DNA of 64,000 bases from contig NZ_MECJ01000002.1 of the NCBI RefSeq assembly GCF_014596475.1, positions 124,001-188,000 on the forward strand. The letters run 5' to 3'. Source of the stretch: Streptomyces sp. CBMA152 (GTDB taxonomy: Bacteria; Actinomycetota; Actinomycetes; Streptomycetales; Streptomycetaceae). Below are positions 40,383-50,422 of this stretch, piece after piece (position 1 is the first letter of the stretch; each line of letters starts with the position of its first letter). The notes below the pieces were generated by a model that was not told the origin of the DNA, searched no databases, and saw only the letters and a program-made list of their open reading frames with translations. A program made the position numbers and the translations under genes.

Positions 40383-41762
40383 ATGGACGGCACGACGCTG
40401 GAGGCGATGCGGACCGTGCTGCGCGGTCCGGTCATCGGCCCGCAGGACGCGGAGTACAACGAGGCCCGCACGATCTACAACGCGATGATCGACCGCCGAC
40501 CGGCCGCGATCGTACGGTGCCGGGACGCCGGGGACGTCATCGACGCGGTCGACTTCATCCGCGACCACGGCCTCGAACTGGCAGTGCGGGGTGGCGGACA
40601 CAGCGGTGCGGGCCTCTGCCTGGTGGACGAGGGCGTCACCGTCGACCTGTCGCCGATGCGGTGGGTGCGCGTCGATCCCGCGGCGGAGATCGCGCAGGTG
40701 GGCGGCGGCAGTGTGCTCGGCGATCTCGACCACGCGGCCCACGCGTTCGGGCTCGCCACCCCCGCCGGCATCATGTCGACGACAGGCGTCGGCGGGCTCA
40801 CCCTCGGTGGCGGACACGGCCATCTGACCCGCAAGTACGGTCTGACGGTGGACAACCTGCTGGCGGCCGACGTGGTGCTCGCCGACGGCAGTTTCGTCAC
40901 CGTGGACGAGCGCAACCACCCGGATCTGTTCTGGGCACTGCGCGGCGGCGGCGGGAACTTCGGTGTCGTCACCGCCTTCACCTTCCGGCTGCACCCCGTG
41001 CACACCGTGGTGCTCGGGGTGACCGTGTGGACGCTCGACCGCCTTGCCGACGTGCTGAAGTGGTACCGCGAGTTCCTGCCGCAGGCGCCGGACGACCTGA
41101 ACGGGTTCTACGCGGAGCTCGTCGTCCCGCCGGGGCCGCCGTTCCCGGAGGAGATCCACGGGCAGAAGATGTGCGGTGTCGTGTGGTGCTGGACGGGCGA
41201 CCCGGACCAGGCCGAGAAGACCCTGGAACCCGTCAACGAGCCCGGCCCGCCCACGTTCCACTTCACCGCGCCCATGCCGTACCCCACGGTGCAGAGCATG
41301 TTCGACGAGCTGATCCCCAAGGGTCTGCAGTGGTACTGGCGCGGCGACTTCTTCGACCGCATCACAGACGCGTCCATCGATGTGCACGCGAAGTACGCGG
41401 AGGGGATTCCCACCGGGTTGTCGACGATGCACCTGTACCCCGTCGACGGTGCGGCCCATCGGGTGCGCGCGGGCGACACGGCCTGGGGGTACCGGGACGC
41501 GGTCTGGTCCGGGGTCATCGGTGGCATCGACCCCGATCCGGCCAACGCGGAGACCGTGCGGCAGTGGTGTGTGGACTACTGGGAGGAGTTGCATCCGCAC
41601 TCGATGGGTGGGGCGTATGTGAACTTCATCGGGGCGGGGGAGGGTGCGGACCGGGTGAAGGCAACTTACCGCGACCAGTACGAGCGCCTGGCGGCGGTCA
41701 AGGGTACGTATGATCCGCGCAACCTGTTCCATGCGAACCAGAACATCGAACCTGCGCGGTAG
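40383..41762 (+). CDS. FAD-linked oxidoreductase, berberine-bridge type
   Basis: A 459-residue PCMH/BBE enzyme. The flavin-linking His is present in AVRGGGHSGAG (His73), unlike the relative at 19291. No second Cys linkage is clear in the GGLTLGGGHGHLTRKYGL segment. The BBE tail (ERLAAVKGTYDPRNLFHANQNI) is complete. It oxidises alcohols, sugars or secondary metabolites and passes electrons to oxygen. AAGGAGAT gives a strong ribosome site. It diverges from the sulfite-oxidase-like gene and appears monocistronic. Confidence 0.9.
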   Translation: MDGTTLEAMRTVLRGPVIGPQDAEYNEARTIYNAMIDRRPAAIVRCRDAGDVIDAVDFIRDHGLELAVRGGGHSGAGLCLVDEGVTVDLSPMRWVRVDPAAEIAQVGGGSVLGDLDHAAHAFGLATPAGIMSTTGVGGLTLGGGHGHLTRKYGLTVDNLLAADVVLADGSFVTVDERNHPDLFWALRGGGGNFGVVTAFTFRLHPVHTVVLGVTVWTLDRLADVLKWYREFLPQAPDDLNGFYAELVVPPGPPFPEEIHGQKMCGVVWCWTGDPDQAEKTLEPVNEPGPPTFHFTAPMPYPTVQSMFDELIPKGLQWYWRGDFFDRITDASIDVHAKYAEGIPTGLSTMHLYPVDGAAHRVRAGDTAWGYRDAVWSGVIGGIDPDPANAETVRQWCVDYWEELHPHSMGGAYVNFIGAGEGADRVKATYRDQYERLAAVKGTYDPRNLFHANQNIEPAR

Positions 41763-41790
41763 CGGTGATGTTGCTTGTCTGCGGGCCGGT

Positions 41791-41824
41791 GGGGGCTTGT
41801 CGCGCAGTTCCCCGCGCCCCTTAA
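41791..41824. repeat. Half of a Streptomyces intergenic repeat (GCGCAGTTCCCCGCGCCCC type)
   Basis: The string TCGCGCAGTTCCCCGCGCCC followed by CTTAA is, from memory, found many times between genes in Streptomyces genomes, often as the left half of a longer inverted repeat. Here the right half is missing. Confidence 0.5.
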
Positions 41825-41854
41825 GTGACCCCACTGGGCAAGCGCGCCGGGGCG

Positions 41855-43204
41855 TCAGACTGGTAGTAGGCGGGCTATCAATGCGCTCAGTTGCTGCGCG
41901 TTGCGGCACGCGTGCATCTCTGCCACTTCCGCGTACGCCAGCGCCGCCGAGTCACCCGTCGACCAGAGCGACGGTTGCTCGGGGTTGAGCCAGTACACGC
42001 GGCGGGCCCGTGCCGTGATGCGGCGTAGGGCGGGGACGTTCGGGTCGGTCATGTTGGTGCGGGCGTCGCCGAGGATGAAGACGGCCGTGCGGGGGCCGAC
42101 CGCGTTGAGGTGGCGTTCGGCGAACTCGCCGAGCGCGGTGCCGTAGTCGCTGCTGCCGTGCCAGCCCGTGACCGCTGCTTCGGCGAGGATGCGGCCGCCG
42201 AGTCCTGCCGGGTCCGTACTTCCGTGTCTGACAAGGCTCGTGACCTCGTCGATGCGGTTGACGAAGGCGAACACGCGCACCTTGGAGAACTGGTCGTGGA
42301 GCGCTTGGACGAGGAGCATCGTGAAGTTGGCGAAGCCCGCCACCGAGCCGGAGACGTCGCAGAGCAGGACGAGTTCCGGGCGGGCCGGTCGCCTGCGGCG
42401 CAGGACCGGGCGCATGGGTACTCCGCCGGTCGACAGCGAGCCGCGCAAAGTGCGGCGCAGATCGATCTGTCCGCGTGCCGCACGCCGTCGGCGCGCCGCG
42501 AGACGGGTGGCGAGCTTGCGGGCCAGGGGGTGCACCGACCTGCGCAGTTCGTCGAGTTGGGCCCGGCCGGCGAGGAGGAAGTCGACGCGGTCGGCGGTGG
42601 GCGGCAGCGCCCGGCGGGCGATCTCCTCGGCGCCGCGCCGTTCGGCGACCCGGCGGCGCGCCTCGGTGCCGACGCGCTGCCGGAACGCCTCGATCCGGCG
42701 CCGGATCTCGTCGTCGGTGAGCCGGTCGGTGAACGCGGCCCCCTCCGCGCCCTGTCCGAGCGTCGCCCGTACCCGCGCGAGCAGGGTCTGGGGCCGCAGC
42801 CGCGAGAGGGTCTGATGGGCCGACCAGCCGTCCGAGCCCGGTGACGACCCGTATCCGCCGAGGCTGTCCACGGCCTCGCCCGCCAACTGCCCCAGCATCG
42901 CCTGGTCGTTGGCGGCCAGCGCGGCCGCCAGCCGGTCGCGCAGGTCGGCGGTGTCGCCGCCGGAGTGGTCCGGCGCGCCGACGCGGAGCGGGAAGTACAG
43001 ATCGAAGACCGGGTCGAAGACGGCGCGTTGGCCTTCCTGGTGGAGCAGGGCGGCGGCGAGACCTTCCCGTATCCGCTCCCGGTCGTCGAACCCCAGGACT
43101 TCCAGGACGGCCGCCGCGTCGACGGTCTCGCCCGTTCCGATCCGGATGCCGTGGGTGCGCAGGCTCCGCACCAGCTCGGTGAGCCGGTCGGGCAGGGCGG
43201 TCAC
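41855..43204 (-). CDS. VWA domain protein, CoxE-like
   Basis: A 449-residue cytoplasmic protein. The last 200 residues form a von Willebrand A domain with a MIDAS motif (CDVSGSVAGF, DxSxS) and a later DARTNMTDPNV aspartate, which would bind a metal and a partner. The N-terminal 250 residues are helical and basic, as in CoxE. It overlaps the MoxR gene by four bases (GTGA), the usual partnership: a MoxR ATPase with a VWA protein acts as a chaperone that matures metal enzymes or complexes. The client is not evident, as no dehydrogenase lies next to it. Confidence 0.87.
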   Translation of the reverse strand: MTALPDRLTELVRSLRTHGIRIGTGETVDAAAVLEVLGFDDRERIREGLAAALLHQEGQRAVFDPVFDLYFPLRVGAPDHSGGDTADLRDRLAAALAANDQAMLGQLAGEAVDSLGGYGSSPGSDGWSAHQTLSRLRPQTLLARVRATLGQGAEGAAFTDRLTDDEIRRRIEAFRQRVGTEARRRVAERRGAEEIARRALPPTADRVDFLLAGRAQLDELRRSVHPLARKLATRLAARRRRAARGQIDLRRTLRGSLSTGGVPMRPVLRRRRPARPELVLLCDVSGSVAGFANFTMLLVQALHDQFSKVRVFAFVNRIDEVTSLVRHGSTDPAGLGGRILAEAAVTGWHGSSDYGTALGEFAERHLNAVGPRTAVFILGDARTNMTDPNVPALRRITARARRVYWLNPEQPSLWSTGDSAALAYAEVAEMHACRNAQQLSALIARLLPV

Positions 43205-44070
43205 ACGGCGTCCAGGTCGAGCTTGGCGGCGGCCTTCAGCACGTCGTCCTGGTGCTTGAGGATCACGCCGAGGCTGTCCCGTACGACGTTCTCGTCGAGG
43301 GTGTCGGCGCCGAGGGCGAGCAGGGTGCGCGCCCAGTCGACGGTCTCCGCGACCGACGGGGCCTTGCGCAGGTCCATCGCCCGCAGTGCGCCGACCACGC
43401 GTACGACGGAGGCGGTGAGGGCGTCGTCGAGGCCGGGCACCCGCATCCGGACGATCCGGCGCTCCAACTCCTCCTCGGGGAAGCCGATGTGGAGGAACAG
43501 GCACCGGCGGCGCAGGGCCTCGGAGAGCTCGCGGCTGGCGTTGGAGGTGAGCACCACGAACGGGCGGCGGGTCGCGGTGATGGTGCCGAGCTCCGGCACG
43601 GTGACCTGGAAGTCGCTGAGGACTTCGAGGAGCAGCCCCTCGACCTCGACGTCCGCCTTGTCGGTCTCGTCGATCAGCAGGACCTTGGGGTCGGAGCCGC
43701 GGATCGCGGTGAGCAGCGGGCGCGGGAGCAGGAACTCCTCGCTGAAGATGTCGGTACGCGTCTCGTCCCAGGACTCGTCGCGGCCCGCGGTGATCCGCAG
43801 CAACTGCTTGGCGTGGTTCCACTCGTACAGCGCGCGGGACTCGTCGACGCCTTCGTAGCACTGGAGCCGGATCAGCTCCGCGCCCGCGGCCTGGGCGACG
43901 GCCTTGGCGAGCTCCGTCTTGCCGACGCCCGCCGGGCCTTCGATCAGGAGGGGTTTGCCGAGACGGTCGGCGAGGAAGACGGTGGTGGCGACGGCGGGCG
44001 AGGCCAGATAGCCGGTCTCGGCGAGGCGCGCCGAGACGTCGTCCACGGACGTGAAGTACCCGGTCGTCAT
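43201..44070 (-). CDS. MoxR-family AAA+ ATPase
   Basis: A 289-residue AAA+ protein with Walker A EGPAGVGKTELAKA (about 44-57), Walker B VLLIDETDKAD (about 133-143), sensor 1 VVLTSNASRELSEALRRRC and arginine finger in the same block. Length and order match the CoxD/MoxR group. It is transcribed first and coupled to the VWA gene, and together they should form a chaperone. The unusual Asp-Glu-Thr in Walker B instead of Asp-Glu-Ala is within the variation of the group. Confidence 0.92.
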   Translation of the reverse strand: MTTGYFTSVDDVSARLAETGYLASPAVATTVFLADRLGKPLLIEGPAGVGKTELAKAVAQAAGAELIRLQCYEGVDESRALYEWNHAKQLLRITAGRDESWDETRTDIFSEEFLLPRPLLTAIRGSDPKVLLIDETDKADVEVEGLLLEVLSDFQVTVPELGTITATRRPFVVLTSNASRELSEALRRRCLFLHIGFPEEELERRIVRMRVPGLDDALTASVVRVVGALRAMDLRKAPSVAETVDWARTLLALGADTLDENVVRDSLGVILKHQDDVLKAAAKLDLDAV

Positions 44071-44202
44071 GGGGTGTTCTCCTGGTCTCCGGCTCGGTGC
44101 GACGGTGCTCCGGCCCTCGTACTCGATCAGTACACGAGCTGGACCACAACAGGGCGACGCTGTTTGCGGTGAACGTCACGGCGGTGGTGCGGCCTTCCCC
44201 GG

Positions 44203-46809
44203 CTACGGGGCCGACGGCGTCGCGCGGCGTGTGGTGAGCAGGAGGGCGATGTCGTCCGGGCGGTCCGTCGTCTGGCGGGCCTGCTCGATCAGCAGATCCG
44301 CCGTGCCGGTCAGGGACGCGCCGCCCCGGCGGGTGGGGGCGGCGGCTTGGGCGAGGGCCGCGCGGAGGCGTTCGATGCCCGTGTCGATGTCGGTGCCGGG
44401 GTTCTCCACCAGCCCGTCGGTGTACAGGGCGAGGACGGCGCCCGGCTCAAGGCGCAGCTGCGTCACCGGGTACGCGGCCGTCGGGTCCACCCCGAGCACC
44501 ACGCCGCCGGGCAGGTCCAGGACCTCGGTGGCACCGTCGGGGTGGCGCAGGAGCGGCTGCGGATGCCCGGCGCGGGCCGCCTGCGCCAACCCGGTCCCGG
44601 GGTCGAGGCGGATGTAGCAGCAGCTGGCGAACTGGCCCGGGTCGAGATCGATGAGCAGCCGGTTCGTCCCGCTCATCACCTCCTGCGGGGAGTGCCCGCC
44701 GAGCGCGAACGCCCTTACCGCGCTGCGCAGTTGACCCATCGTGGCGGCGGCCTGCACACCGTGCCCCTGGACGTCGCCGATGACCAGGGCGAGACCTTCG
44801 CCCGCCTCGATCACGTCGTACCAGTCGCCGCCCACGTCCATGCCCTGGGTGCCGGGCAGATAGCGGCCCGCCGTCTCCACCTGCGGGTGCGCCGGGAGGC
44901 GGTGGGGGAGCAGGGCCGCCTGGAGTCCACGGGCGAGAGCCGCCTCGGTGTCGTAGCGCTGGGCCCGCTCCAGGGCCTGGGCGATGAGCCCGGCGAGCGC
45001 GGTGAGCACCGTGCGTTCCTGTGCGCTGAACGTACGGGGGATGTCGAAGCCGAGGATGCAGGAGCCGACCGGGCGGCCGGAGGCGATGAGCGGCAGGAAG
45101 GCGCGGGCGCCCTGTTCGGCGTCGAGGGCGATGCCGGGGTAGGCGGCCGCCAGTTGCTGCATGGACTCGAAGAAGAGGGGGCGGCCGGTGGTCAGCGTCT
45201 CGACGCCGGGGAGGCGGACGTCCAGGCCCACACCGTCGAAGGGGTCCAGGAACCCCTGGGGGAAGCCGGTCTCCCAGGCCAGGTAGAGGCGGCGCTCATG
45301 GAGCAGGTAGATGGCGAGCCGGCGGCCGCCGAACGCGGGCAGCAGCTCCCGCATGACCACGGCGGACACCTGCCGGGCCGTGACCGCCTCGCTCAGCGCG
45401 ATGGCGAGGAAGAGCGGCGGATACAGCGTTGCGGTCGCGTTCGCCACCGCCTCGGGAGGGGGCGCGGTGCCCGCGGAATCCGCCAGGGACGCGAGCGCGG
45501 TCGGCGGCAGGGGGCCGACGGCCGCCTGGTCGGCCGCGGCGTCCACGGGCCCGGCCCCGCTCGCCGGGTCGGCCGTGGAGGCGCCCACCGTGTCCGGGTC
45601 GTGCCCCAGCGGGACCGCCGTGAAGGTCAGGCCGTCCGGGCCCGGGTAGGCGGAAAGGGACAGCCATTTGTCGTACCCGGGCCGCTCCTCCGGCAGCCCG
45701 TTGTCCGGCCGGGGGCGCCTGACCCGGAAGTGGACCGGATCCCGCGACAGCAGCGCGCCGCGCAGATGGTCCTCGTACGCGGGCCGGTCCAGCCAGGGCA
45801 CGGCCTGCCACAGGGGTTGGCCGAGCAGTTCCGCGCGGGGCCGCCCGAGCAGCAGGGCGGCGCGCGGGTTGACGTAGCTGATCAGCCCGAGGCGGTCGAG
45901 CGTGAAGACGCCCTCGGGCAGCAGCTCCGCGGCCCCGTCGCCCGTCGCACCGCCGCCCATGTCGACCACGATGCCGCTGAGCCGGGTGTCGTCCGGTGCC
46001 GCGCCGCCCGGCCCGCAGACCTCCAGCAGGCGCATGCCGCCGTCCGCCGCGCGCACCCGCAGCGGCCGGGGCGGCGCCTGACCGGTCTCCGCCGTCTCGC
46101 GCAGCGCCGCGAGCAGCTGGTGGGCGTCGTGCGGGGCCACCGAGGCGGCCAGCGCCTCGGGCGTCCCGGTGAAGTCCCCGGTGCCGAGCAGGGCGGACAG
46201 GGTGTCGTCGGCGGTCACCGTGCCCGTCGCCAGGTCCCAGGAGAACCGTCCGACGGCGCCCGGCGGGGCGTCGTCGGCCGGTGGCCGTACGCTCAGCGGC
46301 TCGCCGTCCCACACGACCTGCGGCCCGTCCTCCTCCAGCTCCAGGAGCGCGGCGCCCAGGCCCTGTGCCACCTCGGTCAGACGGTCGCGGTCGAGCTTGA
46401 CGGCCGTCGCGTCCGGCGTCGCGGGCCGCAGCACCGCGAGGACCCCGTACGGCGTGGACGCCCCCACCACGGGCACGTACACCGAACCGAACCGGAACGG
46501 CAGACCGGCCGCGAGCTGCGGATACCGGCGCATCGTCTCCGTCGAGTCGGCCAGCTGGATCTCCACGCCCAGGCGGTGGGCGTCGGCGACCGGGAACGGC
46601 CGGTCCATGTGCATCCGCCACCAGGGGCGGAACAGCGGTCCGGGCAGCCCGGCGAGCACGGCGAGGCGCAGCAGTCCGGGCGTGCTGGACCGCAGATACG
46701 CACCGCCCACATGGCCGCCGACCGCGCGCATCGACTCCGCCACGGCCCCCGTGAGCAGGGCGGTGAGCCGTCCAGGCGCCCGGTGCCGGCTCTCGGCGCT
46801 TCCAGTCAT
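44203..46809 (-). CDS. PP2C (SpoIIE-type) phosphatase with PAS and GAF sensor domains
   Basis: An 868-residue cytoplasmic protein. Residues about 20-130 resemble a GAF domain, about 300-375 a PAS domain (EGVFTLDRLGLISYVNPRAALLLGRPR), about 470-640 another GAF domain (RQVSAVVMRELLPAF to LAGLIAQALERAQ), and about 650-860 the SpoIIE phosphatase. The metal aspartates are seen in MDVGGDWYDV, VIGDVQGHG, LYTDGLVE and RPDDIALLL. Such proteins dephosphorylate anti-anti-sigma factors and so free sigma factors in response to a signal. No anti-sigma partner gene is adjacent. Confidence 0.92.
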   Translation of the reverse strand: MTGSAESRHRAPGRLTALLTGAVAESMRAVGGHVGGAYLRSSTPGLLRLAVLAGLPGPLFRPWWRMHMDRPFPVADAHRLGVEIQLADSTETMRRYPQLAAGLPFRFGSVYVPVVGASTPYGVLAVLRPATPDATAVKLDRDRLTEVAQGLGAALLELEEDGPQVVWDGEPLSVRPPADDAPPGAVGRFSWDLATGTVTADDTLSALLGTGDFTGTPEALAASVAPHDAHQLLAALRETAETGQAPPRPLRVRAADGGMRLLEVCGPGGAAPDDTRLSGIVVDMGGGATGDGAAELLPEGVFTLDRLGLISYVNPRAALLLGRPRAELLGQPLWQAVPWLDRPAYEDHLRGALLSRDPVHFRVRRPRPDNGLPEERPGYDKWLSLSAYPGPDGLTFTAVPLGHDPDTVGASTADPASGAGPVDAAADQAAVGPLPPTALASLADSAGTAPPPEAVANATATLYPPLFLAIALSEAVTARQVSAVVMRELLPAFGGRRLAIYLLHERRLYLAWETGFPQGFLDPFDGVGLDVRLPGVETLTTGRPLFFESMQQLAAAYPGIALDAEQGARAFLPLIASGRPVGSCILGFDIPRTFSAQERTVLTALAGLIAQALERAQRYDTEAALARGLQAALLPHRLPAHPQVETAGRYLPGTQGMDVGGDWYDVIEAGEGLALVIGDVQGHGVQAAATMGQLRSAVRAFALGGHSPQEVMSGTNRLLIDLDPGQFASCCYIRLDPGTGLAQAARAGHPQPLLRHPDGATEVLDLPGGVVLGVDPTAAYPVTQLRLEPGAVLALYTDGLVENPGTDIDTGIERLRAALAQAAAPTRRGGASLTGTADLLIEQARQTTDRPDDIALLLTTRRATPSAP

Positions 46810-46932
46810 CGGTCTGCCCTCGTCCGCGTGCCGCGCGGTAGGTGATACAGCAAGAATGCGCCCCGGCGCCGCAGGCCCGCACTTCGGCGCCGGACCGTCC
46901 CGCCCGGCTTGAATGGATCGTACGTTCGATAT

Positions 46933-49900
46933 CTACCGTGCCGGGACCGGGCCGCCGGGGCTCTGCTTCGGCCGGTGGCGCAGGGCCCGCACGGCCTTGC
47001 CGATGCCGCCGCTGAGCAGCAGACCCACCGCGCCGAGCGCGAGCAGGGCCACCAGCGGATGCCACCACGCGGACTGCAGCCAGGGCAGCGTATGGCGGCC
47101 GACCCAGCCGATGTCCTTGCCCGTGCACTTCACATCGCAGGCGCCGGTCCCGAAGAGCGATCTGCGGCGGAAACTCATCGCGGCGACGAGTCCCACGACG
47201 ACCAGCCCCACCAGGGCCGGGACGAGCCGTCGGCTCAGCCCCCAGGCGGCGAGCGCGATCAGATACACGCCGATGGCCACGACCACCGCGCCGCCCAGGC
47301 TCAGCACCCGCGTCCCGAGCACCATGGCGGCGACGCCGATCACCACACAGACGAGCCCCGTGATCGTCAGCGCCCGGGGCGCGCCGCCGAAGAGGGCGGA
47401 CGCGCGATAGCCGGTCATCGTCACCGTGCGCGCGGACGTGAGGAACGGTTTGACCGACGCCGGGGACTGCTTCACCGCGGTCGCCGTGGCGGTCGCGGTG
47501 GCGAGCGCCTTCGTGACGGTACGCGTGAACAGCGGCTCGCCCAGCTCCGTCGCGAACGTCTCGTCGGGGACCGGGCAGTCCGCGAGCCGCGCGGCGATCG
47601 CGTCCGCCGTCGCCGAGGTGGGTTCCGACCGGGCTCCGGACGCCGTGGTGTCGAGGGCGGACGCGATGAGCTTGTTCTGCTCCGGGCTCCACTTGCGGGT
47701 CATGACCGCCGACGCGGCCGCCTGGGCCGCCGCCACCGCCTTGTCGGGCTGCCCGGCCGCATCCAGTACCTCAACTGCCCACGGAGTGTGGTGAGTTGAC
47801 GGATTGCCGAGCACGTGGCGGGCGACGACCGGCAGTTCCTCCGCCGCGATCCACCGCTGCCAGCTGTGCGCCGCCCACAGCGCGGTGAGGGGAAGACAGG
47901 TCGGCATGGCGCCGGCGTCGTCGTCGAGGAACTCCAGCTCGTTGATGACGGCGTCGCGGGTGAGCTGGACGGCGGCCTCCCCGGCCGCTTCGATGGGCCA
48001 GCTCTGCGGCTCCCCACCGTCGAGCACTTCGTCGCGCAGCCGCTCGTAGAACCACTGGCTGCGCGGGATGTCGTCAGTGGGGTCGTGGGACTCGGCGAGT
48101 GCGTGGACGCGCCGGGGATCGAGGAGCAGATGGACGATCCAGCCCGCGCCGTCCAGGCGGCCCCAGGCCCAGTCGTTCGCCCGCCAGGAGGACTTGTAGA
48201 ACGCCCCGAAGTGGAACAACTGCATCCCGGTGAGCTTCGAGGCCGCGGTGGCACGCCGTGGGGCGAGCACACTGCGGGTGTCCGCACTCACCTGGATGAG
48301 CTCGACCGGCTGCTCCACCTCCACGGCCACGGGGAGTACGGAGCGGGTGGCGACGTGGAGTTCGAAGAGGCGGAACGCGATCGCGTCGAGGTCGTCGGAG
48401 TCGCTTCCACCGCACAGGAACTGGACGTAGGTCGCGAGTTCCGCCGCGGCCTTCTGCCGCGCCCGCTGCGTGGAGTTCGGCCGGAAGGCGTCCGAGTCGG
48501 TCGGTGTCGTCGTGTGACCGCTCATGGCGTACGTACGCAGGCGATCCACCACGGCTGACAACGCGCGCCAGCCGCTCTCAAGTGGGTCCGGCGTGGGATC
48601 GGGCGACGGAGGTTCGGGTGTCTGTGCCGGGAGCGCCAGCAGGTGCGCGTACTGCCCCGCGAGCGACTGGGCGAGTTGAGCGAGGGTGCGCTGATCCCCG
48701 TCGTCGCCGTCGAATTTCGTCAGCTCGCTCTCGACGAGCTCGTCGGCCCGGGGCCGCTCGCCCGGGACGAACGCCTCGTGCACCTGCTTGTTCAGCGCGG
48801 CCAGTTCGGTCCACTTCTCGGGCCGGCTGACGTACGCGGCCTGCAACATCGCAAGGACCGTGGCCTTGGCGCCGTCGAACGCCGGGCGCCCGAACTTCGC
48901 CAGCCCGCCGAGGTCGCGCCGTTCGGGCAGTACCCAGTCGGAGGCGATCGCCGACGCGGCCGCCTCCTGGCACTCCTCCTCGGCGCTGCGGCCCGGCGCC
49001 AGCGCCTTGCGCCAGTCGTCCGGCATCCGCTGCCCGGGCATCGTCGTCAGCGCGCGCATCAGCGCCGTCACCACGGGCTGGACGAGCCAGGTGGCCTCGC
49101 GGACGCGGTAGTCGTCCAACACCGTCTGGGTGAGCAGGCGAAAGCCCGGGAACTCCGTGGACGGTGGGCGGTCGGCCAGCCGGGATCCGATCTCCGCCAT
49201 CCGCAGCCGGGTGTCGCGCAGCGCGTCCACCCGGTCGTTGTGCTGGCGCAGGGCCTTGAGGTCGGCGCTGATGCTCTGGTTCAGCACACTGCCGAGATCC
49301 TTGAGCAGTGCCTCGCCGAGCGTCCAGGGCGCGTCGAACGACTCCTGGAGCGCGGGCGCCTGGCGCGGGTCCGGGGCCTCGCCGGGCGACGGGACGACGT
49401 ACAGCAGCACGCGCCTGACCTGGCGTTCGGCCGGCCGGTCGAAGACGGCCTGGAGCAGCGGGGCGATCGGCCGGTTGGCGAGCAGCCCGCCGTCCGCCAC
49501 CCAGTGGTCGCGGGTGATCTCGGCGTACGGCTTCATGCCCGGGTGGCGCAGGATCCCCTTCGGAGGGACGGCGGGGATCTCCTTCTCGAACGGTACGAAC
49601 GCGGGCTCGAAGGCGAGGGGATACGAGGCGCTGCACCGCGCCGCGAGCGACACCATGTCGAAGGCCGCCGCGCCCTTGAGCTGCTTCTCGTCGAACGCGA
49701 AGAGCCCACGGTGATCCACGTCCTGGACCAGGGTCCCGAAGGCGTCCGTGAAGCGGCTCGTCTCGCCCGTGAGCAGGGTGGTGGTGATGAAGAGATCGGT
49801 CGGCGGATCGGGTTCCGGAGCGGTCGCCGGGGGGCGGTACGACTGGTCCGACTGCGGCAGTGCCTGGATGCCCTTGAGCAGGTCGTTGAACAGCACGCCG

Positions 49901-50328
49901 TCGCCTTGCAGCAGCGAGGGCGGGTTCTTCTCCTTCGGATCCCGCAGCAGCGTCTCGAAGGCGCCGGACGTCAGCCAGAACTCCCGCAGAGGGCCCAGGT
50001 CGAACGCGTTGACCCGGGCAAGACCGAGCAGTGCGCCGTTGATTCCCCCGGCACTCGTGCCGGACAGGACGTCGATGCTGACCGTGGTGTCGAGGAGGTT
50101 GAGCAGCCGTACGTAGAGCTCCCGCACCTTGCCCTGGGGGTCCGGTGATGCGCCGAGGTGCGCGTCGAAGTCACCTTCCGCCGGTGGATGGCGGCGCCAC
50201 GCGGCCTGTTGCAGCAGATTCAGTTCGCGCGCGACACCGCCCATCCAGATGGCCAGACTGACGCCTCCGGTCATGGCGGTGGCGATACGGATCTCCTGCG
50301 TACGCGCGTCGACCGGTTTCACATCCAT
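46933..50328 (-). CDS. Patatin-like phospholipase, DUF3376 family, with C-terminal membrane part
   Basis: A 1131-residue protein. The patatin domain (about 10-290) has the oxyanion loop TGGVSLAIWMGGV, the nucleophile Ser92 in GTSAGG and the catalytic Asp in VADGGLLANRP (about 285), so it should hydrolyse lipid acyl esters. A long helical region of unknown role follows (DUF3376). The C-terminal 130 residues contain four or five hydrophobic helices, which anchor it in the membrane. ATG at 50328 follows GAGGAG; reading upstream in the same frame is antisense to the next gene. Family members are frequent in actinobacteria and the physiological lipid is unknown. Confidence 0.88.
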   Translation of the reverse strand: MDVKPVDARTQEIRIATAMTGGVSLAIWMGGVARELNLLQQAAWRRHPPAEGDFDAHLGASPDPQGKVRELYVRLLNLLDTTVSIDVLSGTSAGGINGALLGLARVNAFDLGPLREFWLTSGAFETLLRDPKEKNPPSLLQGDGVLFNDLLKGIQALPQSDQSYRPPATAPEPDPPTDLFITTTLLTGETSRFTDAFGTLVQDVDHRGLFAFDEKQLKGAAAFDMVSLAARCSASYPLAFEPAFVPFEKEIPAVPPKGILRHPGMKPYAEITRDHWVADGGLLANRPIAPLLQAVFDRPAERQVRRVLLYVVPSPGEAPDPRQAPALQESFDAPWTLGEALLKDLGSVLNQSISADLKALRQHNDRVDALRDTRLRMAEIGSRLADRPPSTEFPGFRLLTQTVLDDYRVREATWLVQPVVTALMRALTTMPGQRMPDDWRKALAPGRSAEEECQEAAASAIASDWVLPERRDLGGLAKFGRPAFDGAKATVLAMLQAAYVSRPEKWTELAALNKQVHEAFVPGERPRADELVESELTKFDGDDGDQRTLAQLAQSLAGQYAHLLALPAQTPEPPSPDPTPDPLESGWRALSAVVDRLRTYAMSGHTTTPTDSDAFRPNSTQRARQKAAAELATYVQFLCGGSDSDDLDAIAFRLFELHVATRSVLPVAVEVEQPVELIQVSADTRSVLAPRRATAASKLTGMQLFHFGAFYKSSWRANDWAWGRLDGAGWIVHLLLDPRRVHALAESHDPTDDIPRSQWFYERLRDEVLDGGEPQSWPIEAAGEAAVQLTRDAVINELEFLDDDAGAMPTCLPLTALWAAHSWQRWIAAEELPVVARHVLGNPSTHHTPWAVEVLDAAGQPDKAVAAAQAAASAVMTRKWSPEQNKLIASALDTTASGARSEPTSATADAIAARLADCPVPDETFATELGEPLFTRTVTKALATATATATAVKQSPASVKPFLTSARTVTMTGYRASALFGGAPRALTITGLVCVVIGVAAMVLGTRVLSLGGAVVVAIGVYLIALAAWGLSRRLVPALVGLVVVGLVAAMSFRRRSLFGTGACDVKCTGKDIGWVGRHTLPWLQSAWWHPLVALLALGAVGLLLSGGIGKAVRALRHRPKQSPGGPVPAR

Positions 50329-50422
50329 GCTGCTCCTCTGGGCGGGACTGCTCTGGCTGCGCAGAACGGTCAGGCTCCCGCAAACACGGCACTTGCGGCA
50401 TCCCGCCACGGCGGAGCGGCCC